The position numbers and the translations under genes are program-made. From Auriscalpium vulgare (Eukaryota; Basidiomycota; Agaricomycetes; Russulales; Auriscalpiaceae), in NCBI GenBank assembly GCA_019915015.1, contig JAHBBC010000001.1, positions 3,534,001 to 3,598,000 on the forward strand: 64,000 nucleotides of DNA, written 5' to 3'. Shown in pieces: positions 21,590-32,329 of the stretch. Position 1 is the first letter of the stretch; every line of letters begins with the position of its first letter. The notes under the pieces are model-generated. The model ran no database searches. It was not told the DNA's origin and saw nothing but the letters and a program-made list of their open reading frames with translations.

Positions 21590-23799
21590 ATGCATTCTAT
21601 TAATTCAGACACTAATGCGCCGGCTTGTAGTACGCGGGGTTCACGTTGGGTTGATCGTACGGTAAACACGCACCTCGTTGTAGTCGACCTCAAGATTGCC
21701 TACGTGAGTCTCAATCTACGTTATTTACAATTCTGATCGCTAATTCTAGGACAAGGTCAGCCGCGAAGAGATGGTTCCGTTCCCGTTCCCGCTAGCATTC
21801 TGGACGTCCGATGACGAGTCCGATACCGTCGTGATCGCAGCCAACACATCATTCATCCCCTGTCCCATGCCTTCCGACCCCCCGCCATCTGTCCACGTCC
21901 AAAGCGACGGCTTGTGGGGCGTGTATGAGTGGACGCGCATACCCCAAACCTATGACGTCTCCTCGCCTTACTTAGCGTATATCAATGTTCCTCACCATGG
22001 CACCAATGACATTCTCACGGACTCGGTCGATAAAACAATGTGGATGCCACTTGACAAGGACGGCCGGCACCGGCGTACAATGGCTGACAAAGTCCGAGAG
22101 CCTCTGCACGCCAGGCTGAACGATGCGTGGAAGGTCACCAACACCGTCTTCCCGCAGGCCCGTCGTCATAAAACCGTTGCTCACGTAACAATCCCTGACG
22201 AGGCGCTGCGACGTGCGCGAGATAGCTATTATCGTCTTGAGGATGGGGTCCAGTCATGGGATGACTTCGTGGATTTGTTCCGCGCTGCACAACGTGGCCT
22301 GCTCGAAGTCTTTGCCTTCCGCGACTGGTGGGAAGATCAAAAGAATGACATCCTGAAACCTGTCGGGTCTGCCCCTCCCATTCGGCCGAGTACTCGCGGC
22401 TCCATCGTAACTACTATCACCCAGTTCCACGAATACCATCGCATGAATGTGGCTGTCTACATGGTTGTCCGTGCGGGGCAGTGGGATCTCTCACCTTCTC
22501 GTTGGCGCCCTCGATCACCACTGCATGATCGTGGACGCCTCACGGGCCCGCGATCTGTCACCGAAAAGCATACGAAGCCCCTTTGGTTCTACCCGCCTCA
22601 CGTCATGCATGTTCGGTCTTTCGAGTCGGCAGCCAGGGGCCACTGTCCGCGGGAGGACAGCCTCAATCCATCCGACGAATACCAAGCATCCATGGGAATC
22701 GTGAAGGGTCCCAAGCAGAAGCGCGGCCATGGTGCGTTGTCCTATTCTCATATGACAGCTCTCTTGCTCATGTGAAATTCACAGCAACGGAAAATCGTGA
22801 CAGACTTATGCACTTGAAGGAGATCCGTCGATCATCGGACATTGCTGACAGCCCAGCGTACTTTCCTCCCATATCCATGTTGTACTTCACTGCTAAATGG
22901 ACCAATCCTCCGAGCTTGTTGCGCAACGATGAGTCCGTGAGCCGCCAGCGCCGCATGTTTTCCCACCCACCATACTATCTTTTTTGGGGGCTCAGACGTC
23001 AGAAAAGCAAGCCCTTTACTTCACGCGCTACCTCCAGCTCTTTCCCTACATCCGGGATCGCCACCTTCATGTTCCCGATGGCGGCGCGCGAGGGATCAAC
23101 GGCCTTGACACCAAAGACTGGCGGGAGATTCTCGGCGACACATACTGGAAAAAGTGCTGGCCGCTACCCAGCGTAGGGACGCCGTACGACCCTGCTGCAT
23201 TTTACCGGTATGGAGGTCGCCTTCTGTTTGGTGATCAAATCCACGGGCAAATCATATCTGGCGACCTCAATCCCATTCAGCCGATGGCCTGTGGATGCCC
23301 CGTGACGGCGGAGGTCTTTCAGAGCAGCGAGTTGCGATACTCTGTCGTTGCCCAGTCTCTCCTCTGCTCAATCGCCGATGAGCTGCATGCCCTGGAGCAC
23401 ACACTTCGCGCCACATCCAGCTTCGTCAGGGAGGGCTCCTTCGAAGAGCTCGTTTCTCGGTTCATTTGGCCATTCGGTGCCGACTCGCTTCATGGCTGGG
23501 AGGTGATCAACCCGGAAGGTCGGAGAGAGTGGTTGGACATAGTCAGGGAAATCGTCAGTGCTTGGCCGATCTTCGACAGCTATCCATGGCGGGGTTACAC
23601 AGCTGCAGAGTTGCGTGCCCTTACTTTCCAGACACTCTCGCGCGACGTCTACGTTGACGTTGAGGGCCAGCTCCTGGCATGCTATGTTCGAGCGTTCATG
23701 GTGACTTTCGGCTGGTATCCTTCACCGTGGACGCCGCGTCCCAATTTCACCGAGCGGAAGTGTCTCGCGCACCTGGCAGAGATGGACCTTGACGTGTAA
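21590..23799 (+). CDS. Unrecognised gene 1 of the KDZ element
   Basis: ATG at 21590 opens MHSINSDTNAPACSTRGS; an intron at 21704-21749 leads to DKVSREEMVPFPFPLAFW. The frame then runs to about 22729, a second intron ends with ACAG near 22780, and the protein continues RLMHLKEIRRSSDI and FSHPPYYLF. At 22980-22991 the run TTTTTTGGGGG causes a frame change: the next conserved-looking frame starts AQTSEKQALYFTRY and continues with FYRYGGRLLFGDQIHGQ to the stop at 23797-23799. The total is about 680 residues. No known domain was recognised, although proteins of this look occur near fungal KDZ genes as I recall. No catalytic motif is visible, so no function is proposed. Confidence 0.6.
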
Positions 23800-24135
23800 T
23801 TTGTATCTGTACTTGACATGATCTGAGTGTATCTATATTTGACATACTTGACATCTTTCCAGCTATGATTGTATTGATTTGCTGCACTGATTACCTGCGC
23901 GACAGCGAACACCACTGAAGCAGTAAGTCCCCACGCTAACAATGGCGACCGAGCTAGCCGATGACGGCCACACTCCCCGCGTCACAGGTGCCGTAGGCAT
24001 ATTTTGTTTGTACGTGTATCTACTGACGGTCTTTTGTTTGCAGACTCGAACCGGGACCCAGCTTCAACCTGCTCTTACTCTTCACTCACAGATTCGACGT
24101 CCTTTTCCACCCATCACACTCACCATCCACTCGTC
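23800..24135. other. Intergenic spacer
   Basis: AT-rich 3' flank of gene 1 and promoter side of gene 2. A small upstream exon starting MATELADDGHTPRVT at 23942 is possible, followed by a GT..AG intron, but it is not needed for gene 2. Confidence 0.3.
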
Positions 24136-25994
24136 ATGCCGAATCCTCGCTGGGCTACACAGGAAGAATGGGATTGGCTAGTCCAGTATTGCCGCACACA
24201 CTGCAAGCTATCGTTCACTAGAACGCAAGCTTCGACGTTTCGGTCAACTATGGTGGAGGCATTTTGCGAGAGGTTTCCCGTCGAGCGAAAAGAAGTTGAC
24301 GGCGTGCGGGAGGACACGGAGGTGTGGATACAGAGGAGGATTGCGCGCAAGGAGGTGCGTGTGCGACTGTCTCCATTTCTTCATCTCTAACTCACGTCTA
24401 CTTGTAGAAAGTCAGACAATGGATCAGCAACCATGCTCGCAAGAATGCGGGCGACGCTCCAACCTCCGAACCCCTTCCCAAGTTTCTCCAACTCACGGAC
24501 GTGCCCACCGGTGGCCGTGCTCACAGTGCTCTCGACCTCTTCCGTGCCGACCCTCAAAACCATCACGTTGCGCAGACCGCCCGCCAGACATTCATCGACA
24601 ACGCTAAGGCAAGCGGAGATGAGATCGTTCAAAGCCAACTCCAGGCGCACGTCAACAAGGCAGTTGGGGAGGCGTATCGCGCCGATCCGGAGGCCGTGGC
24701 AAAGTACAGTGCCCTGAGTGAAGAGGAGAAGGCGGCTGCGGCTGCCAGACGCAAACAGGCGAAGGACTCCGTGGCCGGACCATCAGATGCAGCGGAGGGG
24801 TCGGAGGAAGCAATAGCTGCTCGACAAACGTACGTCCATCATTCCATGTAGCTATATCTTTGTCTCATCAGCGGTACGCAGGATGTTGCGCAATCTCGAC
24901 TACACCCTGCAAAACATCCGCGCCGACTATTCTCAGAAGACGAACTGCGTTATCTTGACTGTTGTCGGGACTCTCAACGAAGTCGGTGGCCTTCAATTGA
25001 TGTGGTGCGCGCATTCAGTCCGCTGAAATGATGATTGTCTGATTACATCTTTGCAGGGGTGCCTCTGATCCGTCTGGCGAGGACGGCTTTGGCATAGCGG
25101 ATGAAATCGAGCGAAGCGACAAATCTTTCAAGGCGGCCATGACGGAGTGTCTCACCCGTGTATTTCCAAGCATGCAGGATCCGACTGCTGAGGAACAGGC
25201 ATCAGAGAACTCACCCGATGACGGTGCTACAACGCTTCCACAGACTCCCCGACGCCTCGCCACGCCCGCCACCCCTTCTACGAGTTCTCGGCGCTTTGTG
25301 AGAGCGTCGGCTACTCCTCAGCGCCCTTCGCAGCGGGATCCGGCAGTCGAGGAACCGAAGATACTGTCCCCGATCTTTGAGACCTCTTCCGCTAGTCAAG
25401 ATCACACGCCATCCACAGTCGTGCCTGCCGGCATTCCTCCTCTTGACATTCCTGAATACATGCCCCCTAGTGGCCCATTGTCGTACACAGACAAAGACGA
25501 AGCGTCCCATCGGGACCAGGCAACTCCTACTGAAAATCAGGATGGCGTACCCGATCAGGATGCCGAAGGTGCTCGGGATGCGGTCACTGCTGTTGAGGGG
25601 GGCGTCCTCGCTCAGGACGCCGAAGCTGCTCAGGATGTGGCTCAGGATGGCGTACCCGCTCAGGAAGTCGCAGTCGAGCGCATTCAAACTTCCAAGTCGA
25701 AGGGAGGTCGCAAGAGAAAGGTGGCAGAGGTCGCACCACAGGAACCTCGTCGTTCAGGTCGTCGTAATACACAAGCACAGGTCCATGAAGAACTGTACGT
25801 ATTTAAGCTAGCAATATTCTCTCGTCGCTCATTACTTATCGGTTTTTTGGGGGTCAAGGGTTCCTGTAGCAAGCGCCTCAGTTGATGAAGCAACTAGCAT
25901 AGTGCGGAGGTCGACACGGGGGCAACCGGCAGGGAAAAAGGAGAACGGTGACACTCAGCCGGCAGCTAAGCGGCGTAAGACGACGAAGAAGTAG
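24136..25994 (+). CDS. Unrecognised gene 2 of the KDZ element, disordered C-terminus
   Basis: ATG at 24136 opens MPNPRWATQEEWDWLVQYCR. The N-terminal part is helical and charged (FCERFPVERKEVDGV, IQRRIARKE), joined over an intron near 24355-24407 to KVRQWISNHARKN, then an Ala/Glu/Lys-rich helix (KYSALSEEEKAAAAARRK). Further introns lie near 24830-24883 and 25003-25056. The C-terminal half is Pro/Ser-rich with degenerate repeats of the type QDGVPDQDAEGA, QDAEAAQDVAQDGVPAQE, and ends in basic clusters (KGGRKRKVAE, AAKRRKTTKK) before the stop at 25992-25994. The basic ends suggest a nuclear, DNA-associated protein; that is inference. The family was not recognised. Confidence 0.55.
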
Positions 25995-26310
25995 TAGTAT
26001 ATTTGTTATGTCGTTGCAATAATCCACAGTTTCCAAACGAGAGTTGCTTGCGTTCAAAAAACATGTACGTGAACTTGTACCGGTATTCGTTCTGTCCGTT
26101 ACACAATAGCTGACGACATGTGGCCGGAAAATCCATAGATTATGAGGGTGTGGCCGTCCTTTCAAACTAGTTGAATCGAACAATGACATTATCGTCCCGC
26201 GTGACTACGGCCGGCCAAGACTCCTGGCTGGAATAAATAGTTGGTACCCTTGGCCTTTTTCACCGTAGTTCCCCCCCGACCCACTCTCCCTCCCGCCTTG
26301 ATCTTTGCGC
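25995..26310. other. Intergenic spacer with possible TATA
   Basis: AT-rich spacer between genes 2 and 3. GAATAAATAG near 26232 lies about 80 bases before the start of gene 3 and could act as its TATA element. Confidence 0.3.
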
Positions 26311-27193
26311 ATGATGCTGAACGTTTCAGACGTTGAATACCGAAGAGTGCTGAAGACTCTCCCCCCTTCTTCACAGAAACAGCTCAAGGCCTTCGTAGTT
26401 CGCCTTGCTGGACGAAAGCCTGGGAGAACGGCTCCGTTTTGCAATCCCAATCATAGTGTTGCCGCTATCGACATCCAGTACCGCTCTATGAACGAAAATC
26501 TCGGTCGCTACTATACAGTGGTACGTCATGAATTAATTCTTGCGGCATTCCTGACTCTTGCACAGTGCAAGGAACAACGACACATCAACTTCCTTACGCC
26601 TCCTCTCTCAGACGTGCAACACAATGAAATACTCGACATGTGCAAGTCATTGTCTGAAGCTCGACATGTCGTGTCGTCTCCCGTACGCGGCAGGTCTCGT
26701 CAACAGCGTGGTGACAAAAGACAGGTCGCCAGTTCCCCTGCTCGATCTCAAAGACGACGCACACCTCCAGATGTATTGCCGACCGAGGAGCCCGTACGCC
26801 GCACTCTGTTTCCTGTGGGACAGGGACACGTCCCAGTCCGCACACACGTTCTCAGTATTGCATATCTTGCTGTAAGCGGTCGTCTGTGTTTGTCCAAGAG
26901 TCAAGCGATCTGACTTCTTTGATTAGAAAGATGAAGACCCGGTTGCATGCACACTGGCGTGGAACGACGGGTCTTCATTCCGGCTCCAAGACCACTGGAA
27001 GGACTACGAGCATCTTGATGTCAAGCCCACGGACAAGATATGGGTGTACGACCCTGCGGCTGATCTCTGGGTTCACGACATTGTGCAGGATGTTCTGATT
27101 GAGGCCCCCGACATGCCCGAGCTTTTTGTATGGTGTCGAGACCATATATCACCCCCCAACGTCTTTGATCTTTTCTCTGCCGTTCACGGTTGA
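26311..27193 (+). CDS. Unrecognised gene 3 of the KDZ element
   Basis: ATG at 26311 opens MMLNVSDVEYRRVLKTLPPS. The first exon ends after ENLGRYYTV near 26520; the second starts at CKEQRHINFLTPP near 26566 and carries a basic linker (SPVRGRSRQQRGDKRQ); the third starts KDEDPVACTLAWNDGSSFRL near 26930 and ends DLFSAVHG with TGA at 27191-27193. About 250 residues in total. The C-terminal part has regularly spaced aromatic residues (IWVYDPAADLWVHDIV), suggesting a compact beta-rich domain. I do not recognise the family. It lies just inside the subterminal repeat array, so it is part of the element. Confidence 0.55.
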
Positions 27194-27249
27194 TGACACA
27201 TGTGCGTCGTGCGTCGAACCATTCTTTTGTATAGTCATTTGGCTGACAT

Positions 27250-27985
27250 CAAAGTAGTTCATTGCCATCTCTTCGAACTAGATCATCTCCCACTCCTTCG
27301 AAATAGTTCGCCGCATTGAAATACTTCATCATGAACTAGATCATTCCCCCACTCCCCCATTGAAGTACTTCATCATGAACTAGATCATTCCCCCACTCCC
27401 CCCTTGAAATACTTTGTCGTGAACTAGCTCATTCCGCACTCCCCCCTTGAAATACTTCACGTTGAACTAGCTCATTCCGCTACTGGCCTTGAAGTATTTC
27501 ACGTTGAACTAGATCATTCCGCACTCCACCCTTGAATTACTTCACGTTGAACTAGCTCATTCCGCACTCCACCCTTGAATTACTTCACGTTGAACTAGCT
27601 CATTCCGCTACTGGCCTTGAATTACTTCACGTTGAACTAGCTCATTCCGCTACTGGCCTTGAATTACTTCACGTTGAACTAGCTCATTCCGCACTCCACC
27701 CTTGAATTACTTCACGTTGAACTAGCTCATTCCGCTACTGGCCTTGAAGTATTTCACGTTGAACTAGATCATTCCGCACTCCACCCTTGAATTACTTCAC
27801 GTTGAACTAGCTCATTGTGCTACTGGCCTTGAAGTATTTCAGCGTGAACTAGATCATTGGTGACTGACGCGCTATCAAACTATTTGGATTCTGCGGTGTA
27901 GAAGTATATTAACTGATAGTCATATTGAAGTAGTTCGGTATCGCATGAACTATTTGACATAAGACTAATTACTCAGCCTGAACTA
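27250..27985. repeat. Right subterminal tandem array (42-43 bp unit)
   Basis: From about 27320 to 27870 a 42-43 bp unit is repeated roughly a dozen times. Each unit holds TTGAA(T/G)TA(C/T)TTCA, then TTGAACTAG(C/A)TCATTCCG and one of two spacers (CACTCCACCC or CTACTGGCC). The two spacer types alternate, so the array grew by duplicating mixed blocks. Diverged units continue to the terminal inverted repeat at about 27985. The half-sites match the element's end, so the array is best read as clustered transposase binding sites. Confidence 0.75.
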
Positions 27986-27989
27986 GTCC

Positions 27990-29499
27990 GGGTGATAGCA
28001 ACGGCTCGCCGGGCGGCGTCGGCCGTGTGATTGAAGTCTCAGACAAGTCGGGGGCTGAAGATCAGCCTGGGCCGGCCGCTTTAATCGGAGAGCGTGCGCC
28101 CATTGGGGTCCAGGTGCGTCGTCAACTAGTTGCGGGGTGCTGTGCATTGAATGATGCATCCCAGGATCGCCAACCCTCTCTCGTCCACGTTCCATACAAC
28201 GCCAACGAGCCCACCAATTCTGTGCGCGAGGATCGGCCGCGTCATGACACGCACAACGGCAATCACAACGCAAGCAAGGCGGCCGACATACGTGGCGCAG
28301 GCGCGCCTGCGGGCCCACAGAGCAGCCTTGACAAGTGGCCTGCATGGACGAATATTGTACTCCCCGAAAAGGGTCGCCGCATGGCCATGGGTGAGCAGTC
28401 TCAGCAGATCCACCAGGTTCTGAAGCGCGCCTGCTCTGTAGAGGTGCCAAAAATCATGTGTTTCCGCAACACTTACCCCTCGGACGGCACGCGCACCATC
28501 TACCTCGTGGACGCTTTGAAGAATTCAGCGCGCCATCTTGGCGAGAAGGAAATCTTGGCGAGGCTCGAGCAGGAACCGGCCTATCACGAGTATCTTGTGA
28601 AGATCGTACGTCCTCATGTGTGCTGCTCTCTTTCATTGGCATTGATCAGCGACGGAGCGACTATTAGCCGGAAGCTCGTATCTCCATCTTCCGAGGGGAT
28701 GTCAAGCGTGGTGCCGACGATACAGTGAAGCGCGCCTACCACCTCAAGCGCATCCCAGACGCCGTGTACGTGAGGAGCATGATGCGTGTGCTCGCCGAAG
28801 GGTTAAATGGCCGCCTGTACGTCTTTCCTGCGGACATATCGGTAAGCACAGGCCCGCTGTTCTGGCTGCCTGTCTCTTGGTTTGATGCGCTCACACTGTT
28901 TATGTCTAGAAAATGACGTTCAACACCGGGCGCCCCTTCTGCCACCCGGCCATCATCGACATCCTCCACGACAAGTTCTTTGGCGCGAGGGCGGTACACA
29001 GGTTCAACACTGCCAATTATATGGCGGTATCCCCGAAAGGCGACACCCCGGTCATCCCGCCGGTCATGGTGGCGTTCGTCGCAACTATAGTACGCTGCTC
29101 TTGAGTAGCCTGACCGTCCGCCTCACAGCTCACCGCCTCACTTCACAGATCGATGCGGGCTTGGTCTCACATGCGCTGTCACCCGGCGCTGCGGGTAAGG
29201 TTGACTTCCATGCTGACAAGTTCAAGGCTGTATATCAAGAGCACATTCGCCGCCTTCAGAGGCTCAAGAAACGTAACGAGAAGGGTTTCTGGGTCCTGCT
29301 GGGGCGCCTGTATATGAAAGCTTCGTGAGTGTTGGGCCTCTATTGCGTTGCTTGTCCCTCTGACTGTGGCAACTGGTATGTTAGGAAGGGCGCTCTTGAT
29401 CCAGACGCTCTCGAGCCGCTTCCTGAAAGCGATGTTGGCGACGAGGACGAAGACGACGCAGTGGACAACGACAACTTTGCTGCCAATTTTGGGGAGTGA
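27990..29499 (+). pseudogene. DUF6532-like gene, 3' half with conserved domain
   Basis: Five exons read cleanly: to 28605, 28668-28841, 28911-29089, 29149-29324 and 29385-29499, all with GT..AG introns in consistent phase. Conserved stretches are VEVPKIMCFRNTYPSDG, ARISIFRGDVKRGADDTVK, MTFNTGRPFCHPAIIDIL, KVDFHADKFKAVYQEHIRRL and WVLLGRLYMKAS, which I read as the fungal DUF6532 domain, followed by an acidic tail ending at TGA 29497-29499. No stop breaks these exons. The upstream end joins the KDZ element inside a Gly/Ser-rich linker, so this half lacks its own start. I infer that 13335-14857 and this segment were one gene. Confidence 0.65.
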
Positions 29500-32329
29500 T
29501 TCAACAGCACGGGGTATGTTTTAACTCATAGTTTTACTTATATGTGTCTAATTGACGCTTATATTCTCTATTTCAGCCTCTCTCAATGACCAGTAGTACT
29601 TATTGTCTCCTACTGTGCATCCAATATAATCTTATGTTCATCTCATATGCTCCTAATAAGATGTCTTGCTTTGTCCATAGTGGTGATGTGCTCACAGTAA
29701 GGTCCAAATAAGATACTAATTAAGATACTAATTGGCAGCAAATATGACTTGCCCAACCTTAGCTAAGTCTAATGCAAAGAAGATCATATGAGACCTAATT
29801 ATACACAAATAAGTATAGTATAGGTTCCCAGATGAGGGTGTAACGCGGACGCGTAGGATACGCGTGCGCCATACTGACAGGTTATGATTACGTTAGATTA
29901 CGAACACCGTAGTTATAGATGTGCCTTCCCGTTATGGCAAGGTGTCTTCTTTCCTAGTACATCCGCTCTACAACTACGGCATCCATCGAGTAATCTAGAA
30001 TAAACGTGGATTTCGTTGAGCTAGCGTAAACAGCAAGGCATCAAGACATCCACTTCTTACAATCATGTCGATACATTGCGATGATGGAATGAACCCGGGG
30101 GAAGGCCCCAGGAACGTCAATAGAAATGGAGAGAGCGAGCAGTCAACCGCTGGCCCAAGAGGTGATGGGCCGGTGGAAGAAACCCAAGATCGCGGCCGTG
30201 ACGCGAACAAAACCACCTAGGACCCCGCGAAACTACGGCTTAATGGTCTTACCACTTCAGTGATCAGTTTATCCCACGTCTGTTTCTCTGTAATTGCGAC
30301 GGACGCTACTTTGATACTGTTGGCAGCCATGATGACTCTCGCCTCCAATCTGTTAATATTGCTATCCGTCATTTTCTTTTCGGGTACCGTGGCCGCGATT
30401 GGTGTGAAGGTGATATCGGATGAAGTGGGAAGGAGCACGATGCGTGGGATAGAATGGTGCAGGAACAAGCTGCGTGTTGCCGTATTCGGCAAAGGATCCC
30501 GTGTTTGGGTCGCACGGTTCGTGTATGCATGTAAGCCGCGTTGTTTGGTCGATCTCGGTCGTTTGTTCCCCTATGTATAAGCATATGTACATATAACACA
30601 ATTGAATATTGTTAGATTATTAATATTTGATGCATATTTCTCAGTATATCATTAAAAAAATCATATTCTCGCGGATACCTGGCTATTCGTACTGCCATGC
30701 TGGCAATGGCCACTGACCCCAAGTTGATAACAGGCATCATCTAACAGCAAGAAAGGCAGGAGCAATTGATACATATCTTGTGTCGAGCGTGCGGTCTGTC
30801 ACGTTCGGCACATTTGGGCCCCAAACAGACGTCTCTGGATGGGGCAACCATTGCAGTAGTGGCAGTAGGAGGAGTGGTGCGCTGAGATGTCGCCTGGGGA
30901 GCGTATACCTGCAGTGATACTGTCTATGGATGTGACTGCGGGCCGGCGCCTGGGTCCCAGCCCATCCACCAAAAAAAGACTGCATGTTTTTTTATCGTTG
31001 AATGTATTGCCGAGGCACTGGAACAGTTGATTATAAGAAAGACGGTAATGCATCAACAGTGGTGACTGCCTTAGTAGTACTAAATACTGCAATAGTAGTC
31101 CATCCGTAGTAGCTAATGCAACTGCAATGTGGTCATTGCTAGTATTTACTCAGTAGTAGGGTTAGTAGGCCTAGTATTGCCTGTACTACATTTTTACTTC
31201 CATGCTGCAATTTACTGCAGATCTACTGAATGCTACTATGGTGGCGCAGGCCACTTCGTAACACGCGCGACCACACAAGTTTGCGTACAGTGTTGGACCG
31301 TCAAACGAGACGCCGAAACGTCCGGCCCACCCGTATATACTTCATACACATCGGATGGACACGAAATTTTATACACATGTCAATCTACCATGTATCAGAG
31401 TGTCTGTAAATTTATCAGGGAGTACGGTATGTTGTAAGAGAGAAGTGGACAAGATCCTGTTTATCTCAGTAATCTACATACACCGACGAACAAGACATCC
31501 CGTTAAGGAAGTACGGGCTGATAAGATCTCTATCATATCCGGTCATCTTCCTCGAGCCCTGCATCGCTTTCTGTCTCTTCACCTTCAAGCCCATCGCTCG
31601 AGCTCTCGGTGGCGCTGACAGTGTCGACGGCGGGCACGCGGCCCTGATCTCCTACTTTCGGTACCTTCACATTTTTGCACGCTCAGTGCCACGTGACTGT
31701 ATCGTGGGTGCGCGCCTATTGGCTGCCGCGCGCATTCAACCATCCCAATAGATCAGCATTGTTACTGCATCAATGCCGGCTCTTTCCCAGTGAATCAAGA
31801 CAACAGCAGCACTAGAAAGGCCTGTTATTGTATTATAGGTGGTAATCTTGGTGACGAATAGGGCATATAGTGTTCAAGCCACTCATTTCGAGTGACAATA
31901 TTCATTAGACAGCCTATATGACCATTCTGTCCCTGCTAGCAGGGTCAAATGTGCACCGATTTCCTTCATTTTTTCAGAAACATGTAGCAGTATGTTAGAG
32001 GCTAATTTATATGCATATGATTGGGGCCAAATGTGAGTTGCACTGGAGGGATAGAGGATGTGTCTCGTTTGGTAGTGGTGTCTCGCGTGGCGGTCCAACA
32101 CTGTAGCTAATAGCACACTCATATGTCGTCCTATACCAATGAAACTGTGCCATTGCGTAGCTATTGGGATACACTATCGGACTGTCGGCCCACTTTGGCT
32201 CCATCTCAAATTTTCCCTGCGCGACGCCAATTTGGCCACCGGATACATCACGTGATCGCTAAATTAGGACAAGAACCCCGTCGACGGAGCTCGTTCGCTT
32301 TTTCCTGCACTTCCTGCACATCTCACGCC
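29500..32329. other. Gene-poor spacer
   Basis: AT-rich sequence with no gene I can support. It includes clusters of TAGTA/TACTA motifs (31060-31250) and short weak frames. The most gene-like is a minus-strand frame near 30217-30492 (TDSNINRLEARVIMAANSIK) overlapped by a hydrophobic plus frame; neither has a recognisable domain or a clear gene structure. 32100-32329 is the promoter side of the IS630-like gene. Confidence 0.4.

Larger units (their letters stand above)
14858..27989. mobile_element. KDZ-type DNA transposon of about 13.1 kb with several genes
   Basis: The left end reads GTAGTTCAAATGAGTAATTA (14861-14880). The right end, read on the minus strand, gives ACTAGTTCAGGCTGAGTAAT followed by TAGT, a similar terminal inverted repeat. 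Both ends are followed inwards by many TTGAACTAG/GAAGTA-TTCA motifs (14861-15170 and 27250-27980). Inside are a KDZ transposase (minus), a cyclin pseudogene (minus), a large inverted repeat and three plus-strand genes. Both flanks carry parts of one DUF6532-like gene, which supports insertion as a unit. I could not find a convincing target-site duplication, so the ends are good to a few bases only. Confidence 0.6.

Noticed and set aside
27320..27870. CRISPR-like array
   Set aside because: Units of 42-43 bp follow each other with only two spacer types and no cas genes; the genome is eukaryotic. It is a subterminal minisatellite.
30260..30580. Small membrane protein
   Set aside because: Hydrophobic frame without a recognisable family, splice sites or promoter, overlapped by an equally open antisense frame.
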